From Lactiplantibacillus pentosus (lineage in GTDB: Bacteria; Bacillota; Bacilli; Lactobacillales; Lactobacillaceae): DNA of 64,000 nucleotides. Below, in pieces: positions 16,175 through 24,762 of this stretch (position 1 is the first letter of the stretch; each line of letters opens with the position of its first letter). The translations under genes were made by a program, and so were the position numbers. The notes beneath the pieces are model-generated. The model did no database searches. It saw only the letters and a list, made by a program, of their open reading frames with translations, and was not told the origin of the DNA. Where the stretch lies: positions 2,976,001 through 3,040,000 of the forward strand of contig NZ_CP032757.1 in the NCBI RefSeq assembly GCF_003641185.1, read 5' to 3'.

Positions 16175-19100
16175 CTAGGCGTGACGCTTCCGCCACCATA
16201 CGGCTAAGCCACCAGTAATCATCAATAAGAGACTCCCTGCGACCGCCAACCAACGTTGAATCGCTTCACCGGTTTGTGGTAACCAGCTACCATGATGGGG
16301 CTTCGTGGTCGAATATGCGCCATTAGTCGCAGTATTCGTTTCAGGTAAGGTCGTCCCATTGGTGCTGGCCGTTGACGTGCCATCTCCACCTTTGCCAGGT
16401 TTAGCCGGCGTATTGGCGTTACCATCGGGTTTAGCGGCATTTGACTTGTTGTCATCTGGCTTAACATTGGTATTGCCGTTGCCATTTGGTTTTTCGGTAT
16501 TTGACTCACTGCCATCCGGCTTAACTTCAGTGTTGCCGTTACCACCGGAGTTAGTGTTGCTTGAACCATTTTCATCTGGTTTAACTACAGTATTACCGTT
16601 GCCATTTGGTTTAGTGGTGCTTGAACCATTTTCGTCCGGTTTAACTGCCGTATTATCGTTGCCATCTGGTTTCTCGGTACTTGAACCATTTTCATCTGGT
16701 TTAACTGCCGTATTATCGTTGCCATTTGGTTTCTCGGTACTTGAACCATTTTCGTCCGGTTTAACTGCAGTATTACCATTGCCATCCGGTTTAGTGGTGC
16801 TTGAACCATTTTCATCCGGCTTAACTACAGTATTCCCGTTGCCATCTGGTTTGTCTGTACTTGACTCATTTCCGTCCGGTTTAACTGCAGTATTGCCGTT
16901 ACCATCAGGTTTCACACTACTTGATCCATTCTCACCTGGCTTAACTGCAGTATTACCGTTGCCGTTAGGTTTAGTGGTATTTGCTCCGTTTTCATCCGGT
17001 TTAGCTGGCGTCGTTAACGGATTATCATTGTCGAGGTCGACTAAGACTTCCGTGCCATCGGCGGTTGCCGCCATCGCTTGGCTTAACATGATCGTCTTAG
17101 CCGCTTTGGTCTTGCTTGGGGCTAACTTAACCGTTACCAGATTCGTCACGGGTTGACTCGCACTGACGGTCAAACGTAATTGTCCGTTAGCCACCGTTCG
17201 GCGTAAAATTTTGACACCCGTTGGGACCTGAACGTCCGCAACATCACGGCCAGCGAGGTCGAATTGCAAATCAAATGCGGTGAGTTGCCGTTTTTGAGCA
17301 TTCGTCACTTGCACTTGTGCTTCGTGGTCGTTGCGACTCAATTTCAGTGTTTCAACGGCACGGTGTTTCTTAGTCAACTCCGTTTGCTTGAGGAAGGCTG
17401 ACGTATCAAAGACCTGGCTGTCAAACATCTGCGGGGCTTGTGGTACTTGTAAGGCATTTAAAATCAACGCACTCACATCCGCGTTGCTACCGCCGTGTAG
17501 TCGGCGACCACTATCCACCGTTTCGCCACCAAGGGCCATGAAGATGCTACGGTTGTATTCATCCCAGCCGCCATGGTTGGTCCCGGCGCCACCGTGATCC
17601 GCGTTGGCAATCACTAACGTATCATGGATGTGGCCAGTTGCTTCTAGCTTGTCCATGACGCGCTTAAATAAACCGTCATACTGCGCGTACTTATCCCAAT
17701 AATTATCGTTATACCAGCCACGACTATGGCCCTGGCCATCCATGTAATCACTTTGCATGTACACTAGGCCGGTGTTCTTAAACTCAGATGAGCCGATGTA
17801 GTTGGCGACATCGTCAAAGGATTTCAACGAAGCGGACTGCTTGGTCATCACAGCGGCATCCGGTTCAACAATACTGTTCACGATTGGGCCCCACTCTGAA
17901 AAGGCCGCGGCGCCACGGGTTGGGTTCTCAGCTTGAAGCATTTTGAAAACGGATGGGAACAATGCCTGTGGTTTATCAAAATCGGCAAAGTATTCTTGTC
18001 CCATTGAACCGTTAGTGCCTTGGTATTCCTTAGGTAACGTGTCCCATGGCCGTCCATGCAGCATGGAAATGTAGTTTTGAGCTGAAATTGCTGGCGAAAC
18101 TGCCCGCGCAGACGTGCTCATCGCAAACTGTTTATTGAATAAATCCATCGTGTACGTGTTGCGACGCTTCTTCATAATGACCGGGTCAGTCGTCCATGCG
18201 GGTGTTTTGGTCCCTTGCGCATAGTACATCCCCTTTGGATCCCAGGGGTTACCACCACCGTCCGTCGTCAAAACGACCACGTGTTTATACGGCTTGATTT
18301 CAGCCTGTTTGGCGGCAGCGACTTGGTCAGTTGCGGAAGCTAAGGCCACGTCACCGACCCCAATAATACCGTCACCATTGTAATCAAGGGCGTATTTTCC
18401 TTGAATTTCAACGGATTGAGCGGGTCCTAATTGAACCGTCGTGTTTTTGGTGGTTTGTTCCAATTGAATTCGTGTCTCACCCGCCGTTTTGGCTTTTAGA
18501 TTGAGGTGCGCCAGTCGAGTCTGGGCGTATTTCTTGAAATCAGCCGTCGACAAATTAGCGGTCGTCGTCACGCGGACCCGTCCCGGCTGAACGAGTTGTA
18601 CCTGCGTCTGATTGCCTTGCAATAGTCGTTCAGCACCGACATAATCGAACTTGTTGGCATCATAAACCACATCGATGGTCAACGGTTGCGCTGGCGTTGC
18701 CTTTAGTTGCCGGGCGTGTACATTCAGCCCATAAGTATGGCCTGCTGCAATGCGCTTCGCTCCTACCAAACGCGTCGCTACAGACTGTTCAACGGGCGCT
18801 ACTGCATGCTTGCCCTGTTGCGCTTGATCGTTCAATTGGCTGACTTGTTCAGGAGTGAGTACTTGGTCATACAATCGGGCCTGCTTGATTTGCCCCGTCA
18901 TCATCGACTGCACGTGTGAGCCAGGTGCGGCATCGCCACCTAGGACGAAATCCTTGGTATTTTGTGCCAGCTTCAAATCACCCGGCATGGCCACTTGTTG
19001 CACCAATTTGCCATCAAGATACAGACTCGCCGTCTTATTTTTATCAATCACACCGACCGCATGCACCCACTGGCCCTTATGCAGCAGCCCTTTAGGCGTT

Positions 19101-19582
19101 TTGTAGCCGGCACCATCATGGGCATAGAAAACCACTTGATTATTTTCAACGCCGAGGCCGAGGCCACCACCTTGTTGGCTCGAGAAAATCTCATGTTCGT
19201 GACCGGCATCAGCGGCTGGGTCATATTTGAAGTAGGCTTCAACCGCCATACCACTCTGGATCTGACGGAATTGGTCATCCGTGAAAGTGGTGTAAAACGC
19301 GGATTTGCCATCAAAATTCAAGACTTGATCATCAAATTCTGGCGTCTTGGTCACTGCCGGTTGGCCCACCAATTGCCATTGCGTCTTACCAGCATGGTCT
19401 ACCAGTTGCCGATTTTGCACTCCTAAATCGACGATCGGGGTTGGCAACGTAACGTTCGCAGCCGGAACAGCGACTTGCTCACTTGGCGTATCCACGGGGG
19501 TCACAGCGGCAATCGCTGGACTCACCGTGGTCGTTAAAATTGCAGTACATACGAATAAGGTCGTTAAAACACGCGGCTTCAT
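16175..19582 (-). CDS. LPxTG-anchored multidomain surface protein with alkaline-phosphatase-like core
   Basis: 1135 residues. In order: signal peptide (1-25, ending AIA); a LamG/concanavalin-like domain (about 40-260; HKGQWVHAVGVID...SLYLDGKLV); a cohesin-like beta domain (280-395); a dockerin-like calcium segment (DYNGDGIIGVGDVALA); an alkaline phosphatase/phosphodiesterase superfamily core (435-730) with putative metal ligands in TTDGGG, SDYMDGQGHS and NADHGGAGTNHGGW; a further beta domain; ten 20-residue Pro/Asn/Gly repeats; then LPQTGE, a membrane helix and RKRHA for sortase anchoring. The ATG at 19582 is used with GGAGTG upstream. Probably a wall-attached phosphoesterase; substrate unknown. 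Confidence 0.85.
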   Translation of the reverse strand: MKPRVLTTLFVCTAILTTTVSPAIAAVTPVDTPSEQVAVPAANVTLPTPIVDLGVQNRQLVDHAGKTQWQLVGQPAVTKTPEFDDQVLNFDGKSAFYTTFTDDQFRQIQSGMAVEAYFKYDPAADAGHEHEIFSSQQGGGLGLGVENNQVVFYAHDGAGYKTPKGLLHKGQWVHAVGVIDKNKTASLYLDGKLVQQVAMPGDLKLAQNTKDFVLGGDAAPGSHVQSMMTGQIKQARLYDQVLTPEQVSQLNDQAQQGKHAVAPVEQSVATRLVGAKRIAAGHTYGLNVHARQLKATPAQPLTIDVVYDANKFDYVGAERLLQGNQTQVQLVQPGRVRVTTTANLSTADFKKYAQTRLAHLNLKAKTAGETRIQLEQTTKNTTVQLGPAQSVEIQGKYALDYNGDGIIGVGDVALASATDQVAAAKQAEIKPYKHVVVLTTDGGGNPWDPKGMYYAQGTKTPAWTTDPVIMKKRRNTYTMDLFNKQFAMSTSARAVSPAISAQNYISMLHGRPWDTLPKEYQGTNGSMGQEYFADFDKPQALFPSVFKMLQAENPTRGAAAFSEWGPIVNSIVEPDAAVMTKQSASLKSFDDVANYIGSSEFKNTGLVYMQSDYMDGQGHSRGWYNDNYWDKYAQYDGLFKRVMDKLEATGHIHDTLVIANADHGGAGTNHGGWDEYNRSIFMALGGETVDSGRRLHGGSNADVSALILNALQVPQAPQMFDSQVFDTSAFLKQTELTKKHRAVETLKLSRNDHEAQVQVTNAQKRQLTAFDLQFDLAGRDVADVQVPTGVKILRRTVANGQLRLTVSASQPVTNLVTVKLAPSKTKAAKTIMLSQAMAATADGTEVLVDLDNDNPLTTPAKPDENGANTTKPNGNGNTAVKPGENGSSSVKPDGNGNTAVKPDGNESSTDKPDGNGNTVVKPDENGSSTTKPDGNGNTAVKPDENGSSTEKPNGNDNTAVKPDENGSSTEKPDGNDNTAVKPDENGSSTTKPNGNGNTVVKPDENGSSNTNSGGNGNTEVKPDGSESNTEKPNGNGNTNVKPDDNKSNAAKPDGNANTPAKPGKGGDGTSTASTNGTTLPETNTATNGAYSTTKPHHGSWLPQTGEAIQRWLAVAGSLLLMITGGLAVWWRKRHA
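16385..16984. repeat. Ten tandem 60-base repeats coding a wall-spanning stalk
   Basis: Ten in-frame copies of a 20-residue unit of the form SST-x-KP(D/N)GN(G/D)NT-x-VKPDENG, within the LPxTG protein. The central copies are nearly identical and the edge copies diverge, as expected from unequal exchange. Copy number may vary between strains. Confidence 0.92.
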
Positions 19583-19766
19583 TACTAAATTATCACTCCA
19601 CATTTTTTATAGTAAAACTAACTGCAATATTAAGCATAGTTAACTAATGTAAAGTGTTTAGTCAGAGGTTTGTAAAGAAACGATATTATTTGTGTGTAGA
19701 CGCAACTAAAATCCGAAACTTCAGTGGACCGTCATGCAAAATAGCTTGTGATACTTTTCCGCACAA

Positions 19767-19817
19767 ACAAAAAATCGTTTCAAGAATGCAGTCAGGATTC
19801 TTGAAACGATTTTTTCA
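19767..19817 (-). terminator. Terminator of the DUF2628-like gene
   Basis: AAAAAATCGTTTCAAGAAT / ATTCTTGAAACGATTTTTT stem between 19603 and the stop at 19856. It is symmetric, so it could act in both directions. Confidence 0.88.
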
Positions 19818-19855
19818 GTTTTATCAGTATCAGTTGGCAGGTTTACCCAATCAGG

Positions 19856-20224
19856 TTATTGTTGGGCGACTTCCTGGTAACCATTAGCGATCAATTGGTT
19901 GCGGAACCAAGTTTCAAACATAAACCCATACCAAATGTCGCCTAGTAGATTAATTGATAATGCGATTTGTTCAGTGAAGAATAACTGAACAACCATGTTT
20001 AGTAAGACCATTCCTAAGAACGGCACGGCCGTTTTCAGCGCGATAAATGGCGTCCGACAACGAACACTGAACAGCGCATAGAACCAAGTGAACAATAGTG
20101 CCCACACGTTAAACCGGGCGTACACTTTTTTGGTACTCGTCTCACCATTGATCGTTTTTGTGAACGTCATATCGTGTTTGACGCGGCGATTAAATCCAAA
20201 CCACTCGGATGGTGCAAAATTCAT
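19856..20224 (-). CDS. Membrane protein of unknown function, DUF2628-like (122 residues)
   Basis: Three hydrophobic segments (FNVWALLFTWFYALFSV, about 68-85 and 88-105) follow a basic cytoplasmic N-terminus (FNRRVKHDM..TKKVYARFN). This layout resembles the DUF2628 family of small membrane proteins. GAGGAGG precedes the ATG at 20224. It forms a single-gene unit with its own terminator. Function unknown. Confidence 0.65.
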   Translation of the reverse strand: MNFAPSEWFGFNRRVKHDMTFTKTINGETSTKKVYARFNVWALLFTWFYALFSVRCRTPFIALKTAVPFLGMVLLNMVVQLFFTEQIALSINLLGDIWYGFMFETWFRNQLIANGYQEVAQQ

Positions 20225-20286
20225 GAAATTCCTCCTCGTTTTGTCACAACTGTCCCTTCTATTATAGAAGTTAACGAAGACGCTCG

Positions 20287-21132
20287 CTACTGATTGTCAC
20301 GCTGGGGGCCAAAAAACTTTTGGACGACTGCCTGATACCCGTACTCGTCGTTCAGTTGTTTCAGCAATTTTTCATCATGCGTGCTCGTATAGCCAGTATG
20401 CCGCAGATGTTCATACAATTTCATATAAGGTAAGTCTTGTTTTCGCGCAAGCGCCAACTCCTGTTCAATGTCATAAGTCACTTTGCGAAATTCCACACTG
20501 ATTTGTCCCGCATCCGTGACCGTCAACAGTGCATAGTTCGCCCGCTGATCCGCCATGAACTTCGCGTACGGACTGTACGGTTGTCCAGTGGCGCCCGGAT
20601 TGATGATCAATTGCCCCCGCTGACTCACGCGCATCACTTGTTGATGCGTATGCCCATAAACGGCAACGTCTGCATTCCCCGCTAAATGATCAAAACTAGT
20701 CTGTTCACCAGCTGGATAGAGGTCGTGGCCCGTCGAACGTTCTGGCTGATTATGCGCTAATTGGAACGTCAAACCGTTTAGCGTTAACTGAGTCGCAATC
20801 GGTCGCTGAATCAATTCTTCATACTGCGCCGACTGTAAATGGGTGACCAGGTATTCCGTCAGCCGGGCAAAATAAATCGTTGACGGTTCTTCTAAACGGC
20901 CGGTGCCCGTCATGATCGCGTTAATCCCCTGTTCCCAGTTGCCTTGTAGCCAGACGGATGGTGCAACGTCCGCTAATGTTTGATAAAGCTGTTGGGCTCC
21001 CGGGCCAGGCAGAAATAAGTCACCCAAAAACCAATAATCTGTGGCTCCCTGCTGCCGGGCATCCGCTAGCACCGCCTGTAACGCCGTCAAATTTCCGTGA
21101 ATATCTGCCAAAACTGCAATTCGATGTAACAC
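20287..21132 (-). CDS. Calcineurin-like metallophosphoesterase
   Basis: 281 residues. Phosphoesterase motifs are in order: VLADIHGNLTAL (D-x-H, residues 8-19), GDLF, GNWE, a His in AHNQPE, and GHTHQQ (GHxH) with IINPGATGQP after it. This is the YfcE/serine-threonine phosphatase-like bacterial group that hydrolyses phosphodiesters or phosphomonoesters with Mn2+. It starts at a GTG at 21132 after GGGAGTGACG. Substrate unknown; no operon partner. Confidence 0.85.
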   Translation of the reverse strand: MLHRIAVLADIHGNLTALQAVLADARQQGATDYWFLGDLFLPGPGAQQLYQTLADVAPSVWLQGNWEQGINAIMTGTGRLEEPSTIYFARLTEYLVTHLQSAQYEELIQRPIATQLTLNGLTFQLAHNQPERSTGHDLYPAGEQTSFDHLAGNADVAVYGHTHQQVMRVSQRGQLIINPGATGQPYSPYAKFMADQRANYALLTVTDAGQISVEFRKVTYDIEQELALARKQDLPYMKLYEHLRHTGYTSTHDEKLLKQLNDEYGYQAVVQKFFGPQRDNQ

Positions 21133-21535
21133 TACTCGTCACTCCCTCACCAATCGTTACTTCTAGTATACGCCGAGTGCAGACTAAAGTCGTTGCTGTA
21201 AAGCGACCTTATTAATCTAGCGGGATAAGTGCTAATATTCGCATTAGTAAGCGCTTACTTGTATGCTAAAAGTAACAATTATAACGAGTGCACGTTTGCG
21301 TTGCAATGATGAACAGACGACAGGTCAACCAGTCGTAGCTGGCGTCTAGTCAGTCACCGATGCCACGAACGATTGACAGCCATCTGCAGCTACCAGCGTC
21401 AGCTTTTTTAGACTGAACACGATGTCAGTCTAAAAAAGCACAATCGGCCCATTGCCGAGCAATCGGTCGTAAGCAGCTGCTTTACGTGCACGACTCGATT
21501 TAATATCCGACTAAACCTTGGGGGAGGCTTTCAAC
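21133..21535. other. Intergenic region with a CRE-like site and structured DNA
   Basis: It holds AGTAAGCGCTTACT (21246-21259), a perfect palindrome close to the CcpA consensus, and an A/T-flanked hairpin GCTTTTTTAGACTGA / GTCAGTCTAAAAAAGC at about 21400-21439 that resembles a bidirectional terminator. No gene is visible. Confidence 0.45.
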
Positions 21536-21850
21536 ATGCAACAATTGACACCCTTAGTACATGATTTTAACTTGGACGGCTACTGGTCTGCCGTCATTGA
21601 TGAGGGAACGCCTGGGCTGGCCCGTGTGAATCAGCCACTGACGCAATTACTTGGAACTTGGTTGGCAGCGCACGTGACGATTCTCTGCGACACGGCTTCG
21701 TTTCTACTGATCATTCACGACCACCATCAAAAGCTCGCAATTCCCGGCCGCATTTCACCAGGCACCAGTCAGCCGTATGACATCAAACTCGATGGTTGGC
21801 CCGTCAACAATAGTGCGGCCTTGATGGCAATCGTTCAGAAGTATTTATAG
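21536..21850 (+). CDS. Small protein of unknown function (104 residues)
   Basis: The ATG at 21536 follows GGGGGAGG, an excellent ribosome site, and a terminator lies 50 bases after the stop. It is soluble and mixed alpha/beta by composition, with a His-rich stretch IHDHHQK near residue 65. No recognised domain. A single-gene unit possibly subject to the CRE-like site at 21246. Confidence 0.65.
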   Translation: MQQLTPLVHDFNLDGYWSAVIDEGTPGLARVNQPLTQLLGTWLAAHVTILCDTASFLLIIHDHHQKLAIPGRISPGTSQPYDIKLDGWPVNNSAALMAIVQKYL

Positions 21851-21898
21851 TCAAACGGTCGACTATCGATAATCGAATCCATCATTAAAATCGTGTTC

Positions 21899-21930
21899 GT
21901 CCCAGTCTGAATTGGACTGGGATTTTTTCA
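21899..21930 (+). terminator. Terminator of the 104-residue gene
   Basis: TCCCAGTC / GGACTGGGA stem followed by TTTTTT. Confidence 0.88.
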
Positions 21931-22031
21931 TCATTTGCAAGCCAGTCATAATCATGAATTCTGCAATAATCATGAAAGCGATTCATGTCCTATGTTAAAC
22001 TAGAGTTAGTCAAAACTGGGGGGCACTTGCG

Positions 22032-22856
22032 TTGCAAATTAATAAACAACAAGTCGGTCACCGGATTCACGAACTCCGGATAACCGCGAATTTAAGTATG
22101 GCTGAACTAGCATCTGCCGTTGGTTTAGCCGGAAAAAGTACCATCAATGATTGGGAGAAAGGACGTACGCTGGCAAACGCTGAACGGATGGAAAAGTTGG
22201 CCATCTTCTTTAAGGTACCGGTTAACTACATTCGCTATGGCAGTCTGACCGATTACGTCACGACGGTCTTCAAAGAAACGGGACTCAACCACTCTGAATT
22301 CAACGTCTTATTGTGGGAATTCGTCGATCTAACGACTACCAATCCCGACGTTTTATCCAGTGATGTGTTCACACCAACCGCGCACTCTGAACAGGACCAG
22401 TTGCAACAAACGAAAATTGCCACCGCCCTGATTACACCGACCATCAACTACGCGATTAACCAAATCGTTCCGGCTGTCGTACGCCATTTTGAATCTGACA
22501 GTTCGACCTATCCGGAACCAGATGAAGTCATTCAAGCCGGCTGCTACGTCTATCGCCATCGGATTCAAATCGTGCGGCGGACGTTTACTGGTAAATATAA
22601 CCGCATCGTCCGCTTACTCGATAACGTGGACTTATATGAGAAACTTCAGCCGGATGATGATTATAAGCGCTACTTGAATCAGACGACGACACCTCAGAAG
22701 AATACCAGCAATGGCTTCTCCTTAGATGAAAAATATCAAATTCAGATGAACAAGCTCATTACAGACTTTCACCAACAACTGAACAAAATCAACGCTGCGT
22801 ATCAAGCTGAACTTGCCGCGTTGGAACAAAGCGGCCCAAAATCTGCGGCCAATTAA
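22032..22856 (+). CDS. XRE-family transcriptional regulator (274 residues)
   Basis: N-terminal helix-turn-helix at about residues 7-65 (MAELASAVGLAGKSTINDWE) followed by about 200 residues without a recognised sensor, ending in a helical, Gln-rich tail. It starts at a TTG at 22032 with GGGGGG upstream. No clear target is adjacent: it converges with the IIA-Glc-like gene across a shared terminator. Confidence 0.82.
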   Translation: MQINKQQVGHRIHELRITANLSMAELASAVGLAGKSTINDWEKGRTLANAERMEKLAIFFKVPVNYIRYGSLTDYVTTVFKETGLNHSEFNVLLWEFVDLTTTNPDVLSSDVFTPTAHSEQDQLQQTKIATALITPTINYAINQIVPAVVRHFESDSSTYPEPDEVIQAGCYVYRHRIQIVRRTFTGKYNRIVRLLDNVDLYEKLQPDDDYKRYLNQTTTPQKNTSNGFSLDEKYQIQMNKLITDFHQQLNKINAAYQAELAALEQSGPKSAAN

Positions 22857-22865
22857 CCGAAATCA

Positions 22866-22914
22866 AAATAAAACCTGGTTTGAAGCGCATCGTCACTTCA
22901 AATCAGGTTTTATT
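22866..22914. terminator. Bidirectional terminator
   Basis: AATAAAACCTGGTTTGAAG / CTTCAAATCAGGTTTTATT stem between the convergent XRE gene (ending 22856) and the IIA-like gene (ending 23016). Confidence 0.85.
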
Positions 22915-23015
22915 CATTTAATATTGCTTTGTTCACTGTGGATCGTCGATACTGAACAAGCCATCTAAACACGGTTGGTTGGCTACGTCCAGCGCGATTG
23001 AAATACCCGTTCAAG

Positions 23016-23462
23016 CTACTTAGCCACAAGGGTTGCGACTTCTTGGTCATGACTTACTTGTCCACTTGTGGATAATTTTAACCCTTTGGCATGTTCAGCC
23101 GCGTTATCCACAATCACCATCACCGTCGTATCCTCATTGTTCTCGTTAGCCTGTTCTTGGTCAACGAAAGCTAATGGTGTTTCCGGTGTCACTTGGTCGC
23201 CCTCGTGTACATAGGTCGCAGGTGTTTCACTCATATTCGTCCCCATTTTGAGTAACACGTCGAGCTTGCCAGTCGACAACTTAATCGCGCGTTGTTCAGG
23301 GATCAGTGCACTGACCGTCCCGGTAATCGGACTAAAAATATGATGACGATCAGGCGTAACCGCAAACCCGGTCTCATCCGCCGCGACCGTTGATAAATCT
23401 ACCAGCGTCCCATCAACTGGGGCGTACAATTTAACTTTTTTACCGAATGAAAATAAACTCAT
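23016..23462 (-). CDS. IIA-Glc-fold protein lacking both catalytic histidines
   Basis: 148 residues matching the PTS EIIA-Glc family (PDB fold of Crr): YAPVDGTLVDL, GFAVTP, SPITGTVSAL and a C-terminal SGQVSHDQEVATLV. In the family, the two active-site histidines lie in a NHA/KHA motif and an LIHIG/VHFG motif. Here the aligned residues are Arg58 (EQRAIKL) and Lys72 (VLLKMGTN). It therefore cannot accept phosphate in the normal way and may be a regulatory or vestigial protein. The start at 23462 follows GGGAGGG. No IIB/IIC of the glucose class is adjacent. Confidence 0.82.
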   Translation of the reverse strand: MSLFSFGKKVKLYAPVDGTLVDLSTVAADETGFAVTPDRHHIFSPITGTVSALIPEQRAIKLSTGKLDVLLKMGTNMSETPATYVHEGDQVTPETPLAFVDQEQANENNEDTTVMVIVDNAAEHAKGLKLSTSGQVSHDQEVATLVAK

Positions 23463-23617
23463 GATAAACCCTCCCAATTTGATTATGGTGCTGGCCAGCT
23501 ACCATCTTTGATTACCTTTATCCTAACTGCTCGAACGGGTTTCAGGTCAAGGGAAAGTTGTAAAAAAGTTTTGTTTCTTATCATTAATTTAGTTTAAATC
23601 GCTGTTTGATTCATGGC

Positions 23618-24173
23618 CGAAACGTGTTCGGGGCTGCTGAAGCCTGCGCTTGCTACGCTAAAGGTCCAATGCACAAACCGCGCTACTACTGCGATATTGC
23701 CGAAACGTGTTCGAGCCGAACTGGGACTTCCGGTTAGCCTAGCAACGATGATGACTGGGAAGCCCACCACTGCAATACTGTCGAAACGTGTTCGGGGCCG
23801 CTGAAGTCTGCGCTTGCTACGCTAAAGGACTAATGCCAAAACCGCGCTTCTACTGCGATATTGCCGAAACGTGTTCGAGCCGAACTGGGACTTCCGGTTA
23901 GCCTAGCAACGATGATGACTGGGAAGCCCACCACTGCAATACTGTCGAAACGTGTTCGGGGCCGCTGAAGTCTGCGCTTGCTACGCTGAAGGACTAATGC
24001 CAAAACCGCGCTTCTACTGCGATATTGCCGAAACGTGTTCGAGCCGAACTGGGACTTCCGGTTAGCCTAGCAACGATGATGACTGGGAAGCCCACCACTG
24101 CAATACTGTCGAAACGTGTTCGGGGCCGCTGAAGTCTGCGCTTGCTACGCTAAAGGACTAATGCCAAAACCGC
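23618..24173. repeat. Tandem array of a 164-base unit made of two inverted halves
   Basis: Three full units start at 23618, 23782 and 23946, with a partial fourth at 24110; each period is exactly 164 bases. The 13-base motif CGAAACGTGTTCG occurs seven times (23618, 23701, 23782, 23865, 23946, 24029, 24110) with alternating spacing of 83 and 81. The B halves are identical in all copies and the A halves differ slightly. TTGCTACGCTAA in A is complementary at 11 of 12 bases to TTAGCCTAGCAA in B. Confidence 0.93.
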
Positions 24174-24218
24174 ATCAGTCCTTTAGCTAGGCAATGCTCA
24201 ACTTCAACCCGCGGCCCC
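24122..24218. repeat. Long hairpin closing the right end of the array
   Basis: GGGGCCGC (24122-24129) pairs with GCGGCCCC (24211-24218), then TGAAGT/ACTTCA, then GCTAAAGGACT/AGTCCTTTAGC, around a short loop. The last A half of the array supplies the left arm. Confidence 0.85.
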
Positions 24219-24226
24219 TCACACTC

Positions 24227-24263
24227 TAAAAAAGTCCCCACCAGCACCGCCAGTGAGGACTCG
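24227..24263 (-). terminator. Terminator of the beta-glucoside PTS operon
   Basis: On the minus strand GAGTCCTCACTGGC...GTGGGGACT followed by TTTTTT, about 150 bases after the IIB stop. Confidence 0.75.
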
Positions 24264-24413
24264 TAACATATAGGTATGTGATACCCACAACCAAAACGAT
24301 CTAGGATTTGGTTAGTGTTTGATTATCACTCGGACAAGTCGCAATCGAGTTAAAGCAACCACCGCACACGTTGGTGATTCACGATTGCATCGACTTCCCC
24401 GGTTAAAACCCGT

Positions 24414-24740
24414 TTATCGATCGCCGAGTAATTTTTCCGCCGCCTGTAAGACGTTTTCACCATTCATCATGCCATAATCTGACATATTGATGATGTCCAT
24501 CGGAATCCCAGCATTATCCGTCTTCTTCTTCACATCATTCGCCATATAACGAACTTGTGGGCCTAACAATAAGACGTCTGGATGGGGATCTTGACTCAAT
24601 TGATGGTCAATATCCGCCGCGGATGTCGCAAAAATCTTGTAATCCACGCCATCCTTCTTTGCAGCCGCTTCCATCTTGGAAACCAGTAGTGAGGTTGACA
24701 TGCCCGCAGAACAAGCCAACATGATAATCTTTTCAGCCAT
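24414..24740 (-). CDS. PTS lactose/cellobiose-family EIIB subunit
   Basis: 108-residue cytoplasmic phosphocarrier. The N-terminal phosphocysteine loop is in IIMLACSAGMSTSLLV (Cys about residue 10), typical of cellobiose-type IIB. The start is the ATG at 24740 with AAAGGAA upstream; a GTG two codons earlier is less likely. Third gene of the operon after GH1 and IIC. No cognate IIA is in the operon, so it must take phosphate from a IIA encoded elsewhere. Confidence 0.9.
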   Translation of the reverse strand: MAEKIIMLACSAGMSTSLLVSKMEAAAKKDGVDYKIFATSAADIDHQLSQDPHPDVLLLGPQVRYMANDVKKKTDNAGIPMDIINMSDYGMMNGENVLQAAEKLLGDR

Positions 24741-24762
24741 AATCACTTAATTCCTTTCTATA

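Noticed and set aside
23618..24122. Seven CGAAACGTGTTCG motifs as LexA boxes
   Set aside because: They resemble CGAACN4GTTCG but the spacing is one base short and a key C is replaced, unlike the true box at 38863-38874.
23618..24173. Array as a CRISPR
   Set aside because: The spacing units are themselves repeated, not unique spacers, and no cas genes are near.
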